From: JAHJQZ01 sp963676075
Lineage (GTDB): Bacteria > Pseudomonadota > Alphaproteobacteria > Rhizobiales > Devosiaceae
Length of the DNA: 64,000 nucleotides
Reading direction: 5' to 3'
Assembly: GCA_963676075.2 (NCBI GenBank)
Contig: CAXXNZ010000015.1
Coordinates: 62,001-126,000, forward strand
Shown here: positions 1-8,470 of the stretch, piece after piece
Position numbering within the stretch: the stretch's first letter is position 1
Layout: every line of letters begins with the position of its first letter
Notes under the pieces: model-generated
Databases searched by the model: none
What the model saw: only the letters and a program-made list of their open reading frames with translations
Told to the model about the DNA's origin: nothing
Position numbers and translations under genes: made by a program

Positions 1-278
1 GCCTGGGCCACGGACGTCCCCGAGAAGGTGTTGGTCTCGCACAGGTCCGAGCCGGCCCGGTAAAAACCGAGATGGGCATCGCGCACCGCATCGGGCTGGG
101 TCAGACTCAACAGGTCGTTGTTGCCCTGCAGTTGGCGCGGCCAGTCGGCAAAGCGGGTGCCACGGTAATCGGCTTCGGAAAAGCGGTGCTTTTGCAGCGT
201 CGTGCCCATCGCGCCGTCGAGGATGACGATTCGTTCCGAAATCAGCTTTTCAAGTTCGTTTATGCGGGGGGTGCGCAT
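1..278 (-). CDS. metH: Methionine synthase, N-terminal fragment (cut by window edge)
   Basis: Only the first 92 codons lie in the window; the gene runs off its left edge. The protein starts MRTPRINELEKLI and carries the LDGAMGT motif at residues 20-26, followed by a NNDLLSLTQPD stretch and an ETNTFSGTS segment. These are hallmarks of the homocysteine S-methyltransferase (Hcy) domain that opens cobalamin-dependent methionine synthase. That enzyme moves a methyl group from methyl-tetrahydrofolate via B12 to homocysteine. The ATG at 276-278 is chosen because it fits the family's usual N-terminus. A lone Hcy-domain methyltransferase is possible, since the pterin, B12 and activation domains are not visible. 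The palindrome upstream fits methionine-cycle control. Confidence 0.85.
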   Translation of the reverse strand, partial: MRTPRINELEKLISERIVILDGAMGTTLQKHRFSEADYRGTRFADWPRQLQGNNDLLSLTQPDAVRDAHLGFYRAGSDLCETNTFSGTSVAQ

Positions 279-313
279 TCTGGCGTCCTTTGCAGTCGGC
301 GATCATCCGACCA

Positions 314-347
314 ATGATATAAAGACATAAAGAAATCTTTATATCAT
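314..347 (-). promoter_or_regulatory. Nested palindrome upstream of metH, SahR-type operator candidate
   Basis: Outer 11-bp arms ATGATATAAAG (314-324) and CTTTATATCAT (337-347) are perfect inverted repeats. Inside them ATAAAGA-AA-TCTTTAT (327-342) forms a second perfect palindrome that shares the right arm. The element lies about 50-70 bp before the metH ATG in an AT-rich island within GC-rich DNA. Operators of the ArsR-family regulator SahR in Alphaproteobacteria are known to be of the ATAAAGA-TCTTTAT kind and to precede methionine-cycle genes. The assignment to SahR is inference; the symmetry is seen directly. Confidence 0.7.
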
Positions 348-479
348 TTGCGGTCGGGGGACAAGATGACACAGGGCCTTTGGGGGGCATTTGGACCCTG
401 CACAGACGTGTTTCAACTCAAAATCCTGAGCGCGCCGAGTGACAAAGCCCGGAGATCCGGGATTCCCCGCAGCGCGACA

Positions 480-512
480 CCGCCGTTAACGCCTTGCCAA
501 CCATAACGGCGG
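480..512. repeat. Perfect 9-bp inverted repeat before rlpA
   Basis: CCGCCGTTA (480-488) and TAACGGCGG (504-512) are perfect inverted repeats with a 15-base loop, in the metH-rlpA divergent spacer. There is no T-run, so it is not a standard terminator. It could be an operator or a stem in the rlpA leader. Apart from this and the metH palindrome I see nothing else in 279-559. Confidence 0.45.
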
Positions 513-559
513 GCTTCGCTCACGGCTCAGATGCAGTTTGACTTAACTTGTCTACGCTC

Positions 560-1648
560 ATGAGAAACCAAGCCGTCCATAAACGAACTCGCCTGCCGGT
601 TATGCGTCCATTGCGGCTCATGGCCGGCGTCATTGCGTGCGCCGCGCTGCTCGCTGGCTGCTCGGGCGGCAGTTCGATGTTTCCAACCTCGGTCTGGGGC
701 AATGCCTCGCCGCGTGTCACCAACTCGGCCCATGTTCCCAAAGGCGGGGGCAGGGAGATGGTCGGCAAGCCTTACCAGGTCTCCGGCCGCTGGTACACGC
801 CGCGCGTCGATCCCGGTTACGACAGGAAGGGCAAGGCCTCCTGGTATGGTTCCGCCTTTCATGGTCGTCTGACCGCCAATGGCGAAATCTTCGACCAGAA
901 CGCCATCACCGCGGCGCATCCGACCCTGCCGCTGCCGTCCTACGTGCGTGTGACCAATCTGCAGAACCATCGCTCCTTGCTGGTGCGCGTCAACGATCGT
1001 GGCCCGTTCGTTGCCGACCGCATCATCGACCTGTCGCGCCGCAGCGCCGACATGCTCGGCTTCGGTCAAAAGGGTGTGGTCGATGTGCGCGTGCAATATG
1101 TCGGACCGGCGCCGCTTGAAGGCGACGACACCCGCGTCCTGCTGGCCAGTCTCGACGGTCCGGGGGCGGCGTCTCCGAGCCCGAGCCCCGTGCAGGCTGT
1201 GGCTTACCGTTCGCAGACAATCAGTCCTTCGGTGCCCACCTCGCGCCGTTCCGAGCCGGCGATGAAGACGCTGACGACGCTGTTCACAAACCCGCTCGAT
1301 CTGTTCGCCTATGCCAACACGACCGGTCCGGACAATCCGGTCAATGCTGCTTTCGCCGCCACCGAGACCATGGCGGTCAACGCCGACCTTCTGGCCTGGC
1401 AGCAGAAAAACGATGCCGATGCCCGCAGGATCGACGTCGAACTTGGCAGCTTTGCCGATCCCGTGAAGGCTGAAGCTATTGCCCGCGCCTTCGCCCTTGT
1501 CGCCGCCGTCGACGAGAAAACCGTTGAAATCGGCGGGAAAAAGGCCACCCGACTGGAGCTTTCGATGCTCAAGCCCGGCGCAACACATGCCGATGTTTTG
1601 GGTATAGCCAAAGGGCTTGGCCTTGAGGATGTCGCTTTTCGCGATTAA
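560..1648 (+). CDS. rlpA: RlpA-family septal ring lytic transglycosylase, lipoprotein
   Basis: Predicted outer-membrane lipoprotein of 362 residues that cleaves peptide-less glycan strands at the division septum. From the ATG at 560, a charged n-region is followed by a hydrophobic stretch ending in a lipobox LLAGC, with Cys34 as the lipidation site. A double-psi beta-barrel spans about residues 90-185: KGKASWYG at 90-97, then NGEIFDQNAITAAHP and VRVNDRGPF. The final ~70 residues (DVELGSFADPVKAEAIA onward) look like a SPOR domain, which binds denuded glycan. A TTG at 548 and an ATG at 602 are alternative starts; all keep the lipobox. The D,D-carboxypeptidase gene follows 45 bp downstream, making a cell-wall pair. 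Confidence 0.88.
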   Translation: MRNQAVHKRTRLPVMRPLRLMAGVIACAALLAGCSGGSSMFPTSVWGNASPRVTNSAHVPKGGGREMVGKPYQVSGRWYTPRVDPGYDRKGKASWYGSAFHGRLTANGEIFDQNAITAAHPTLPLPSYVRVTNLQNHRSLLVRVNDRGPFVADRIIDLSRRSADMLGFGQKGVVDVRVQYVGPAPLEGDDTRVLLASLDGPGAASPSPSPVQAVAYRSQTISPSVPTSRRSEPAMKTLTTLFTNPLDLFAYANTTGPDNPVNAAFAATETMAVNADLLAWQQKNDADARRIDVELGSFADPVKAEAIARAFALVAAVDEKTVEIGGKKATRLELSMLKPGATHADVLGIAKGLGLEDVAFRD

Positions 1649-1693
1649 CAAGGTGTTGCCGAACCTTGGCTAATTCGAAACGGCGAGGCGAGT

Positions 1694-2860
1694 ATGACGT
1701 CCATCGTGAGACTTTTGCGCTTTGGGTTTGCGCTTGTGCTGCTCATGGTGATGACGGTGCCGGCCCTGGCGCAATTGCAGTTCGACACCAAGGCGCCCTT
1801 TGCCGTGCTCATGGACTACGAGTCCGGCACGATCCTTTTCCAGAAGCAGGCTGACGAACGCATGGAGCCGGCCTCCATGGCCAAGCTGATGACGGTCGAG
1901 ATCGTCTTTTCCATGCTGCAGAAAGGCTCATTGTCGATGGACGATGAGTTCTTCATCTCCGAACACGCCTGGCGTGACGGCGGCGCCTCGTCCGGCGGTT
2001 CGACCATGTTCGCCGAGCTCAATTCCAAGGTTCGTGTCGAAGACCTGCTGAAATCGGTGATCATCCAGTCGGGCAACGACGCCTCGATTGCCCTTGCCGA
2101 GGGTATCGGCGGTACCGAGGCGACCTTTGCCCGCATCATGAATGAGCGCGCCGGCGAACTCGGCCTTACGGGATCGCATTTCACCAATGCCACCGGGCTG
2201 CCTGATCCGGACATGTATGTGACCCCGCGCGATCTGGCCAATCTGGCCAGGCACATCATCAAGACCTATCCGGAATTCTATCCGATCTTTTCCGAACCCG
2301 CCTTCGAGTGGAACAAGATCAACCAGCGCAACCGCAACACCTTGCTCGAAATGGGCATCGGCGTCGACGGTCTGAAAACCGGGCACACCGAGAGCGCCGG
2401 CTATGGCGAGGTGGTTTCGACCACCGAGGGCGGACGACGTCTCATCGCCGTGCTGCACGGGCTTGAATCGATGCGGGAGCGCGCCGAGGAAGCGCGCAAG
2501 CTCGTCACCTGGGGCTCGCGCAGTTTCGAACGCATCGAGGCTTTCAAATCCGGTGAGGCGGTTGCCAATGTACCGGTCTATGGCGGCGAGGTGGCAAGTG
2601 TCGACGTTACCGGCAAGGATGGCGTGGCGCTCTACATTCCCAAGGGATCCAAGCGCTGTCTCTCGGGGCAGATCACCTACAAATCGCCCATCCGCCCGCC
2701 GGTGGAAAAAGGCGACAAGCTTGCCGATCTCCAGATCATGTGCGATGGGCAACTGATCCAGTCTGCTCCGCTTTTTGCCGCCGATTCGGTCGGCGATGGC
2801 GACCTGGTTCGCAAGGCGACCGACGCTCTCAAGGAGCTGGCGATCGGCTGGATCTATTAG
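1694..2860 (+). CDS. D-alanyl-D-alanine carboxypeptidase (PBP5-like, family S11)
   Basis: Trims the terminal D-Ala from peptidoglycan pentapeptides in the periplasm. The 388-residue protein has a signal peptide ending near VPALA (residue 26) and all three penicillin-binding motifs: SxxK at Ser61-Lys64 (SMAK), SGN at 126-128 and KTG at 228-230. The C-terminal third (about 275-388) matches the beta-rich PBP5 C-terminal domain, ending in an amphipathic segment that could anchor it to the membrane. Length agrees with DacA/DacC/DacF-type enzymes. It lies between rlpA and tmk in a plus-strand run and is probably co-transcribed with tmk 12 bp downstream. Confidence 0.92.
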   Translation: MTSIVRLLRFGFALVLLMVMTVPALAQLQFDTKAPFAVLMDYESGTILFQKQADERMEPASMAKLMTVEIVFSMLQKGSLSMDDEFFISEHAWRDGGASSGGSTMFAELNSKVRVEDLLKSVIIQSGNDASIALAEGIGGTEATFARIMNERAGELGLTGSHFTNATGLPDPDMYVTPRDLANLARHIIKTYPEFYPIFSEPAFEWNKINQRNRNTLLEMGIGVDGLKTGHTESAGYGEVVSTTEGGRRLIAVLHGLESMRERAEEARKLVTWGSRSFERIEAFKSGEAVANVPVYGGEVASVDVTGKDGVALYIPKGSKRCLSGQITYKSPIRPPVEKGDKLADLQIMCDGQLIQSAPLFAADSVGDGDLVRKATDALKELAIGWIY

Positions 2861-2872
2861 GCGCGAGGCGAC

Positions 2873-3589
2873 ATGGAAGAACCCGGCACGCCGGCAAAAG
2901 CACGTTTCGTGACATTCGAGGGCGGCGAGGGGGTCGGCAAGTCGACCCAGATTCGTCACCTGCTCAATCGCTTGTCGCGTGCGGGAGTTTCCGCGGTGCG
3001 CACGCGTGAGCCGGGCGGCACGCCCAAGGCCGAGGCCATCCGCTCCTTCATTCTGCAGGGGCGTTCGGAGGCCTGGGGGCCGGCCGCAGAGGCGGTGTTG
3101 TTTGCCGCTGCCCGCCACGACCACGTCACCCAGTTGATCGCCCCGAACCTTGCCGCTGGCAAATGGGTGCTCTCGGACCGTTTTGCCGACTCCTCCCGCG
3201 CCTATCAGGGCCTCACCGGTGGCGTTGACGAACAGACCATCGACGCGCTCGAGGAACTGGCGATCGAGGGCCACCAGCCCGACCTGACGATCCTGATGGA
3301 CATGGATCCCGAATATGCTTTCCGCCGCGTTGCCGAGCGCGCCATCGAGGATGGCATTGCTGTCCCTCCGGACCGCTTCGAAAAGCAGAGCCTTGATTGG
3401 CACAGGCGGCTGCGCGACGGGTTCCTGACCATTGCCGTGCAAAATCCGGGGCGCTGCGTCGTCGTTTCCGCTGAAAAAAGCGAGGAAGACGTCGAGCAGG
3501 AAATCTGGCGTGTGGTATGCGAGCGCTTTCCAGAACTCGATCGCGGCCCTGCGGCGATGCCCCGGATTGTAAACGGGGGCGGGGAGTGA
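2873..3589 (+). CDS. tmk: Thymidylate kinase
   Basis: Phosphorylates dTMP to dTDP with ATP. The 238-residue protein shows the P-loop EGGEGVGKST at residues 16-25, the SDRFADSSRAYQG dTMP-binding/DR segment near residue 104, and an Arg-rich lid region (RRVAERAIEDG). It is somewhat longer than the common ~210-residue form because of a short tail after the core. Its stop TGA overlaps the GTG start of holB (GTGA), the tmk-holB pairing common in Alphaproteobacteria. Confidence 0.95.
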   Translation: MEEPGTPAKARFVTFEGGEGVGKSTQIRHLLNRLSRAGVSAVRTREPGGTPKAEAIRSFILQGRSEAWGPAAEAVLFAAARHDHVTQLIAPNLAAGKWVLSDRFADSSRAYQGLTGGVDEQTIDALEELAIEGHQPDLTILMDMDPEYAFRRVAERAIEDGIAVPPDRFEKQSLDWHRRLRDGFLTIAVQNPGRCVVVSAEKSEEDVEQEIWRVVCERFPELDRGPAAMPRIVNGGGE

Positions 3590-4614
3590 CGTCGCCCGAC
3601 GAGGTGGTGCGCGAACCAGATCAGCTCGACGGTGTATCGCTCCCCGAGCACTGCCGGCGCGTTTTCGGCCATGAACGGGCACGCGAGCGCCTGAACGAGG
3701 CGATCTCGAGCCGGCGCGTTCCTGGGGGCGTGCTTTTGCATGGACCGCGTGGCGTCGGTAAGGCGAGCCTGGCTTTCGAATTCGCCCGCGACCTCATCGT
3801 CGCGACCGGTGATGAGGATCGCCACAGGATTGACGAGCAGATCGACGCCGGATCGCATCCCAACCTGTTCGTGCTGCGGCGTGGGCTGAGGGACACCGGC
3901 AAGGGCTATTCCGCCTTCATCCGTGTCGAGGAGGTGCGTAACCTCATCGACAGGCTGCGTCGCACCCGTGGGCGGCCCGGATATCGCGTCGCCATCATCG
4001 ACTCCATCGACGACTGCAATCAGAACGCCGCCAACGCTCTGCTGAAGATTCTCGAAGAACCGCCGCCGGAGACGGTGTTTGTGCTGGTCTCGCACCAGCC
4101 CGGTGGCTTGCTGCCGACCATCCGCTCGCGCTGCCAATCATTGGCGCTGCGCCTGCTTGGTGAGGATGATCTTACCGGGCTTCTCGGCGAAGCCGGTGTC
4201 GAGGCGGACCGCATCCCCGAACTTGTCTCCATCGCCGGTGGCCGTCCGCGCCGCGCCTTCGAATATTTGAACCTCGGCCAGGCCGACGCCGTGGTGGCGC
4301 TGAGAGGGTTCCTTGCCGCGCCGGAGCGCGCCGGGCAGGGCGTAACGCTCGGGCTTGCCGATCTCATCGCTGGCGCGCCGGAAGCAGAGCGGCAAATCGC
4401 CCGCGATATGGTGCTTGAACACATCGCCGATCAGGCGCAGAACGCAGCGCGAAGCGGCCTTCTGGGCAATCAACTTGCCTCGCGCACCCAGCTATGGGAC
4501 AAGGCCGTCCCGCTGTTCGCCAATGCCGAGACCTACAATCTCGACACGACCGAAACCTTTGTCATTGTTCTGGACGCGCTAAGGGCCAACGCCCTGGCCG
4601 CCATGCCAAGCTGA
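3586..4614 (+). CDS. holB: DNA polymerase III subunit delta prime
   Basis: Clamp-loader subunit of the replicative polymerase, 342 residues. A AAA+ core is visible: LLHGPRGVGKASLAFEFARDL (Walker A with GKA rather than GKS/T), a sensor-like ANALLKILEEPPPETVFVLVSH segment and the RSRC motif, all typical of delta prime/DnaX-like proteins. The open frame reaches further upstream, but GTG at 3586 is chosen because it overlaps the tmk stop by 4 bp and is preceded by a G-rich stretch. metG follows after 10 bp. The order tmk-holB-metG-tatD-MBL hydrolase is conserved in this bacterial group. Confidence 0.92.
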   Translation: MTSPDEVVREPDQLDGVSLPEHCRRVFGHERARERLNEAISSRRVPGGVLLHGPRGVGKASLAFEFARDLIVATGDEDRHRIDEQIDAGSHPNLFVLRRGLRDTGKGYSAFIRVEEVRNLIDRLRRTRGRPGYRVAIIDSIDDCNQNAANALLKILEEPPPETVFVLVSHQPGGLLPTIRSRCQSLALRLLGEDDLTGLLGEAGVEADRIPELVSIAGGRPRRAFEYLNLGQADAVVALRGFLAAPERAGQGVTLGLADLIAGAPEAERQIARDMVLEHIADQAQNAARSGLLGNQLASRTQLWDKAVPLFANAETYNLDTTETFVIVLDALRANALAAMPS

Positions 4615-4624
4615 ACCGGCTCCG

Positions 4625-6181
4625 ATGTCGAAAGAAAAGTTCTACATCACCACCGCCATTTCCTATCCCAATGGCGCCCCCCACATCGGCCACGCCTACG
4701 AGGCGCTGGCCACCGATGCCATTGCGCGCTTCAAGCGGCTCGACGGGTACGACGTCTATTTCCTGACGGGTACCGACGAGCACGGCCAGAAGATGGTGCA
4801 GACGGCCCGCAAGGAGGGCATGGACACAAGGGCTCTCGCGGATCGCAATGCCGCGCGCTTCAAACAGATGGTCGAGGCGCTTAACTGCTCCAACGACGAT
4901 TTCATTCGCACTACCGAAAAGCGTCATTTCGCTTCCGTGACCGAGGTCTGGAAGCGGATGGAGGCCAATGGCGACATCTATAAGCACACCTATTCCGGCT
5001 GGTATTCGGTGCGCGACGAGGCCTATTACGCCGAAGACGAGACCGAGCTGCGCGACGACGGCGTCCGCTACGGCCCACAGGGCTCGCCGGTCGAATGGAT
5101 CGAGGAGGAGAGCTATTTCTTCAAGCTGTCTGCCTACGAGAAAAAGCTCCTCGACCATTACAAGGCAAATCCGGATTTCATCAGTCCCGAAGAGCGCCGC
5201 AACGAGGTCGTCAGCTTCGTCAAGTCGGGGCTTCGCGACCTGTCCATGTCGCGCACGACCTTCGACTGGGGCATCCCGGTTCCCGGCGACGACAAGCATG
5301 TGATGTATGTCTGGGTCGACGCCCTGACCAATTACATCACCGGCGCCGGCTTCCCCGATGAGACCGATCCGCTCTGGCACTACTGGCCGGCGGACGTCCA
5401 TATCATCGGCAAGGACATTACCCGTTTCCATGCCGTCTACTGGCCGGCCTTCCTGATGTCTGCTGGCATCGAGCTGCCCAAGCAGGTTTTCGGGCATGGC
5501 TTCATGCTGTCCAGGGGCGAGAAGATGTCGAAATCGGTCGGCAATGTCGTCGACCCGTTCGATCTCGTCGAGCATTTCGGTGTCGATCAGGTGCGCTATT
5601 TCTGCCTGCGCGAAGTCCCGTTCGGTCAGGATGGCAATTACAGCCCCGAGTTGATCGCCAACCGCATCAATGCCGATCTCGCCAACGACCTCGGCAACCT
5701 AGCGCAGCGCTCGCTGTCGATGGTCGCCAAGCATTGCGAGGCCAAGGTTCCCGCCTGCGGTGCCTTGAGCGAGGCGGACAAAGAGATCCTTGCTGCGGCC
5801 GACGCCCTCATCGACAAGGCGCGCGAGGCGATGAAGACTTTCGCCATGCACCGCATGCTCGAAGCCGTCTGGCAGGTGGTGGCCGATGCCAACCGCTATT
5901 TCGCCGCTCAGGAGCCCTGGGCGCTCAGGAAGAGCGATTTCGACCGCATGCAGACAGTGCTCTATGTCACCGCCGAAGTGATCCGGCAGGTGGCGATCCT
6001 TGCCCAGCCCGCTGTGCCGGCATCGGCCAACAAGCTGCTCGATCTGCTGGCCGTCCCTTCGGACAAGCGCGATTTCACTGCGCTCGGCGAAGCGGGGCGA
6101 CTGGCTTCGGGTACTGATCTTCCCAAGCCCGAAGGCGTCTTTCCGCGCTACGTGGCGCCGGAGGCAGCAGATAACGCCTGA
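4625..6181 (+). CDS. metG: Methionyl-tRNA synthetase
   Basis: Charges tRNA-Met with methionine. The 518-residue class I synthetase has the HIGH motif at residues 20-23 (within PNGAPHIGHAYE) and KMSKS at 300-304. The anticodon-binding helical domain follows (QVRYFCLREVPFGQDGNYSPE and onward). It is the short form without the C-terminal EMAP/Arc1-like tRNA-binding domain, normal for Alphaproteobacteria. The stop overlaps the ATG of the TatD gene by one base (TGATG), so translation is probably coupled. Confidence 0.96.
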   Translation: MSKEKFYITTAISYPNGAPHIGHAYEALATDAIARFKRLDGYDVYFLTGTDEHGQKMVQTARKEGMDTRALADRNAARFKQMVEALNCSNDDFIRTTEKRHFASVTEVWKRMEANGDIYKHTYSGWYSVRDEAYYAEDETELRDDGVRYGPQGSPVEWIEEESYFFKLSAYEKKLLDHYKANPDFISPEERRNEVVSFVKSGLRDLSMSRTTFDWGIPVPGDDKHVMYVWVDALTNYITGAGFPDETDPLWHYWPADVHIIGKDITRFHAVYWPAFLMSAGIELPKQVFGHGFMLSRGEKMSKSVGNVVDPFDLVEHFGVDQVRYFCLREVPFGQDGNYSPELIANRINADLANDLGNLAQRSLSMVAKHCEAKVPACGALSEADKEILAAADALIDKAREAMKTFAMHRMLEAVWQVVADANRYFAAQEPWALRKSDFDRMQTVLYVTAEVIRQVAILAQPAVPASANKLLDLLAVPSDKRDFTALGEAGRLASGTDLPKPEGVFPRYVAPEAADNA

Positions 6182-6963
6182 TGCTGATCGACAGCCATTG
6201 CCATCTCGAGTTCGACAAGCTCGCCGCTGACCGCGACGGCATTCTGCAGCGCATGGCCGAAAACGGTGTCGATGGCTGCGTGACCATTTCAACCCGCATC
6301 AAGCGCTTCGACGAGGTCAAGGCCATCGCCGAGGCGCACGAGAACATCTGGTGCTCGGTCGGCACCCATCCGCACCATGCCGACGAAGAGATGGACCTCA
6401 CCACCGACGATATCGTCAGGCTGAGCGAACACCCGAAATGCGTCGCCATCGGCGAGGTCGGGCTCGACTATCATTACGATTTCTCTTCGCGTGAAAACCA
6501 GGCCGAGGGCTTTCGCCGTCACATCGCGGCATCGCGCATCACCGGCCTGCCGCTGGTCATCCATGCTCGCGAGGCCGACGACGATGTCGCCGACATCCTC
6601 GAGGAGGAAACCGGCAAGGGGGCCTTCCCCTTCCTACTGCACTGTTTCTCCTCCGGGCCGGAACTGGCGCGGCGCGGGTTGGAGCTTGGCGGTTACCTGT
6701 CGTTCTCTGGCATCCTGACCTTCAAGAATGCTCTCGATATTCAAAAGGTTGCGACCGAAGCGCCGGCAGATCGCATTCTCGTCGAGACGGATTCGCCCTA
6801 TCTGGCGCCGATCCCGTTCCGCGGCAAGACGAACGAGCCGGGCCATGTCGTTCACACCGCCAGAAAGCTCGCCGAGCTGCGTGGCGTCAGCTTCGAAGAT
6901 ATCGCATTAAGAACGACATTCAACTTCTCGAAATTGTTCAATAAAACTGGGTTGACTATATGA
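6181..6963 (+). CDS. TatD-family metal-dependent hydrolase
   Basis: A 260-residue TIM-barrel hydrolase of the amidohydrolase superfamily (TatD/YcfH type); family members have 3'-5' exonuclease or D-aminoacyl-tRNA deacylase activity. Metal ligands are visible: His6 and His8 in MLIDSHCHLEF, the AIGEVGLDYHYD segment with its Glu, the PLVIHAREA His, LHCFS and the ETDSPYLAP Asp near residue 203. It overlaps metG by one base and the next gene by four (ATGA), suggesting an operon from tmk onward. The substrate cannot be inferred. Confidence 0.9.
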   Translation: MLIDSHCHLEFDKLAADRDGILQRMAENGVDGCVTISTRIKRFDEVKAIAEAHENIWCSVGTHPHHADEEMDLTTDDIVRLSEHPKCVAIGEVGLDYHYDFSSRENQAEGFRRHIAASRITGLPLVIHAREADDDVADILEEETGKGAFPFLLHCFSSGPELARRGLELGGYLSFSGILTFKNALDIQKVATEAPADRILVETDSPYLAPIPFRGKTNEPGHVVHTARKLAELRGVSFEDIALRTTFNFSKLFNKTGLTI

Positions 6964-7802
6964 GCGGAAAACCGGCTGAACGGGTCAGGGCAACCATTCT
7001 CGGGTGCGGATCCTCGGGCGGCGTTCCGCGCATTGGCAATGACTGGGGCGATTGTGACCCCACCGATCCCAAAAATCGCCGCCGCCGCTGCTCCCTGCTG
7101 ATCGAAGGTACCAGTGCCGGCGCGCCGGGCGTAACCCGCGTGGTGATCGACACCGGCGCTGACCTGCGCGAGCAACTGCTCGCCGCCGATGTCGATGCGC
7201 TTGACGCCGTGCTCTACACCCACGCCCATGCCGACCATATCCACGGCATCGACGATCTGCGCGTCCTTGCCATCGCCAGCCATCGCAGGGTGCCGGTCTA
7301 TTACGATGCCGAGACGGGCAGGCGTCTGTACGAGGCCTTTTCCTATTGCTTCAAGACGCCGCCGGGCAGTGGCTATCCGCCGATCCTTGACGGCCATGTT
7401 ATCGAAGCCGGGCACGATGTGGTGATCGACGGGCAGGGGGGCAGCCTCACCTTCACCCCGTTCAACCAGGTGCACGGCGATATCATGTCGCTCGGCTTTC
7501 GCATCGGCAATCTCGCCTATTCCTGCGACCTGTCCGATGTGCCGGACGCCTCGCTGCCGGCCTTGACCGGACTCGATGTCTGGATCGTCGACGCATTGCG
7601 CTACAAGCCGCATCCGAGCCATTTCAGCCTCGAAGACGCGATGCGCTGGGTCGATCGCATGGCGCCGAAACAGGCGGTGCTGACCAATCTCCACATCGAT
7701 CTCGACTACAAAAAGCTCGACGCCGAAACACCCGCAAACGTCGCGCCGGCCTATGACGGCATGGTGGTCGACGTCACCGGCGGCAGGATCGAAACCCGGT
7801 GA
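6960..7802 (+). CDS. Metallo-beta-lactamase-fold hydrolase, PhnP/ElaC-like
   Basis: A 280-residue hydrolase with the zinc motif HxHxDH at His88, His90, Asp92, His93 (YTHAHADHIHGIDD). It opens with an ILGCGSSGGVPRIG strand-loop typical of the PhnP/tRNase Z-like branch. Later metal ligands are likely at the QVHGDIMSLGF and SCDLSDVPD segments, and LTNLHIDLDY closes the site. Family members act as phosphodiesterases. It overlaps tatD (ATGA) and the next gene (GTGA), so it travels in the same transcript. No phn genes are nearby, so a phosphonate role is not supported. Confidence 0.85.
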   Translation: MSGKPAERVRATILGCGSSGGVPRIGNDWGDCDPTDPKNRRRRCSLLIEGTSAGAPGVTRVVIDTGADLREQLLAADVDALDAVLYTHAHADHIHGIDDLRVLAIASHRRVPVYYDAETGRRLYEAFSYCFKTPPGSGYPPILDGHVIEAGHDVVIDGQGGSLTFTPFNQVHGDIMSLGFRIGNLAYSCDLSDVPDASLPALTGLDVWIVDALRYKPHPSHFSLEDAMRWVDRMAPKQAVLTNLHIDLDYKKLDAETPANVAPAYDGMVVDVTGGRIETR

Positions 7803-8395
7803 ATGGCGAGATGACGGATGCCGGCCTCCGGCGCGCCGTTCTGATCGTGGCTCTGGCCAATCTTGCCTATTTCGGTATCGAGTTCATCGTCGCCGTCTCC
7901 ATCGGTTCGGTGTCGCTGTTCGCCGACAGCGTCGATTTTCTTGAAGACACCTCGGTCAATCTGCTGATTTTCTTCGCGCTGATGTGGACGCCCATTATGC
8001 GGGCGCGTGTCGGCATGGCGCTGTCTGGCGTGTTGATCGTGCCGGCCATCGCCTTCTTGTGGGCCTTGTGGGGCAAGTTCGCCAATCCTGTGCCGCCCGA
8101 ACCCTTCGCGCTGTCGTTGACCGGCCTCGGTGCTCTGGCGGTCAATCTCGCCTGCGCCTATCTGCTGGCCGGATTCCGCAATCACGCCGGCAGCCTTTCC
8201 CGCGCCGCCTTCCTGTCGGCCCGCAACGACGCGCTCGCCAATGTCGCCATCATCGCCGCAGGACTCATCACTGCCTATCTCTGGCACTCGATCTGGCCCG
8301 ACGTCATCGTCGGCCTCGCCATCGCCGCCATCAACCTCGATGCGGCACGCGAGGTCTGGGAAGCGGCACGCGGCGAGCACGACGCCGAAAGCTGA
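7799..8395 (+). CDS. Short cation-diffusion-facilitator-like membrane protein
   Basis: A 198-residue inner-membrane protein with about six hydrophobic segments. It resembles the membrane part of CDF metal exporters: FADSVDFLEDTSVNLL fits the TM2 metal motif, and SARNDALANVAIIAAGLIT fits the TM5 motif, with Asn-Asp in place of the usual His-xxx-Asp. The cytoplasmic C-terminal domain of classical CDF proteins is missing. The GTG at 7799 overlaps the upstream stop (GTGA); an in-frame ATG at 7811 is an alternative start. Metal specificity cannot be told. It ends the rlpA-to-here run. Confidence 0.78.
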   Translation: MNGEMTDAGLRRAVLIVALANLAYFGIEFIVAVSIGSVSLFADSVDFLEDTSVNLLIFFALMWTPIMRARVGMALSGVLIVPAIAFLWALWGKFANPVPPEPFALSLTGLGALAVNLACAYLLAGFRNHAGSLSRAAFLSARNDALANVAIIAAGLITAYLWHSIWPDVIVGLAIAAINLDAAREVWEAARGEHDAES

Positions 8396-8470
8396 TCCGG
8401 ACTCTTGGCGATTGGCTTGCGCTCGAACGGCGAAACACTCACTCTCTGCCGGGTTCGAGAGGGGGCTTGT

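Noticed and set aside
279..480. SAM or SAH riboswitch before metH
   Set aside because: The leader between the palindrome and metH is only about 36 bases and does not hold a recognisable aptamer; the symmetry fits a protein operator better.
1928..3682. Long antisense open frame (584 codons) over the carboxypeptidase and tmk
   Set aside because: It lies opposite well-supported genes, has no family resemblance, and is the usual by-product of high-GC third positions.
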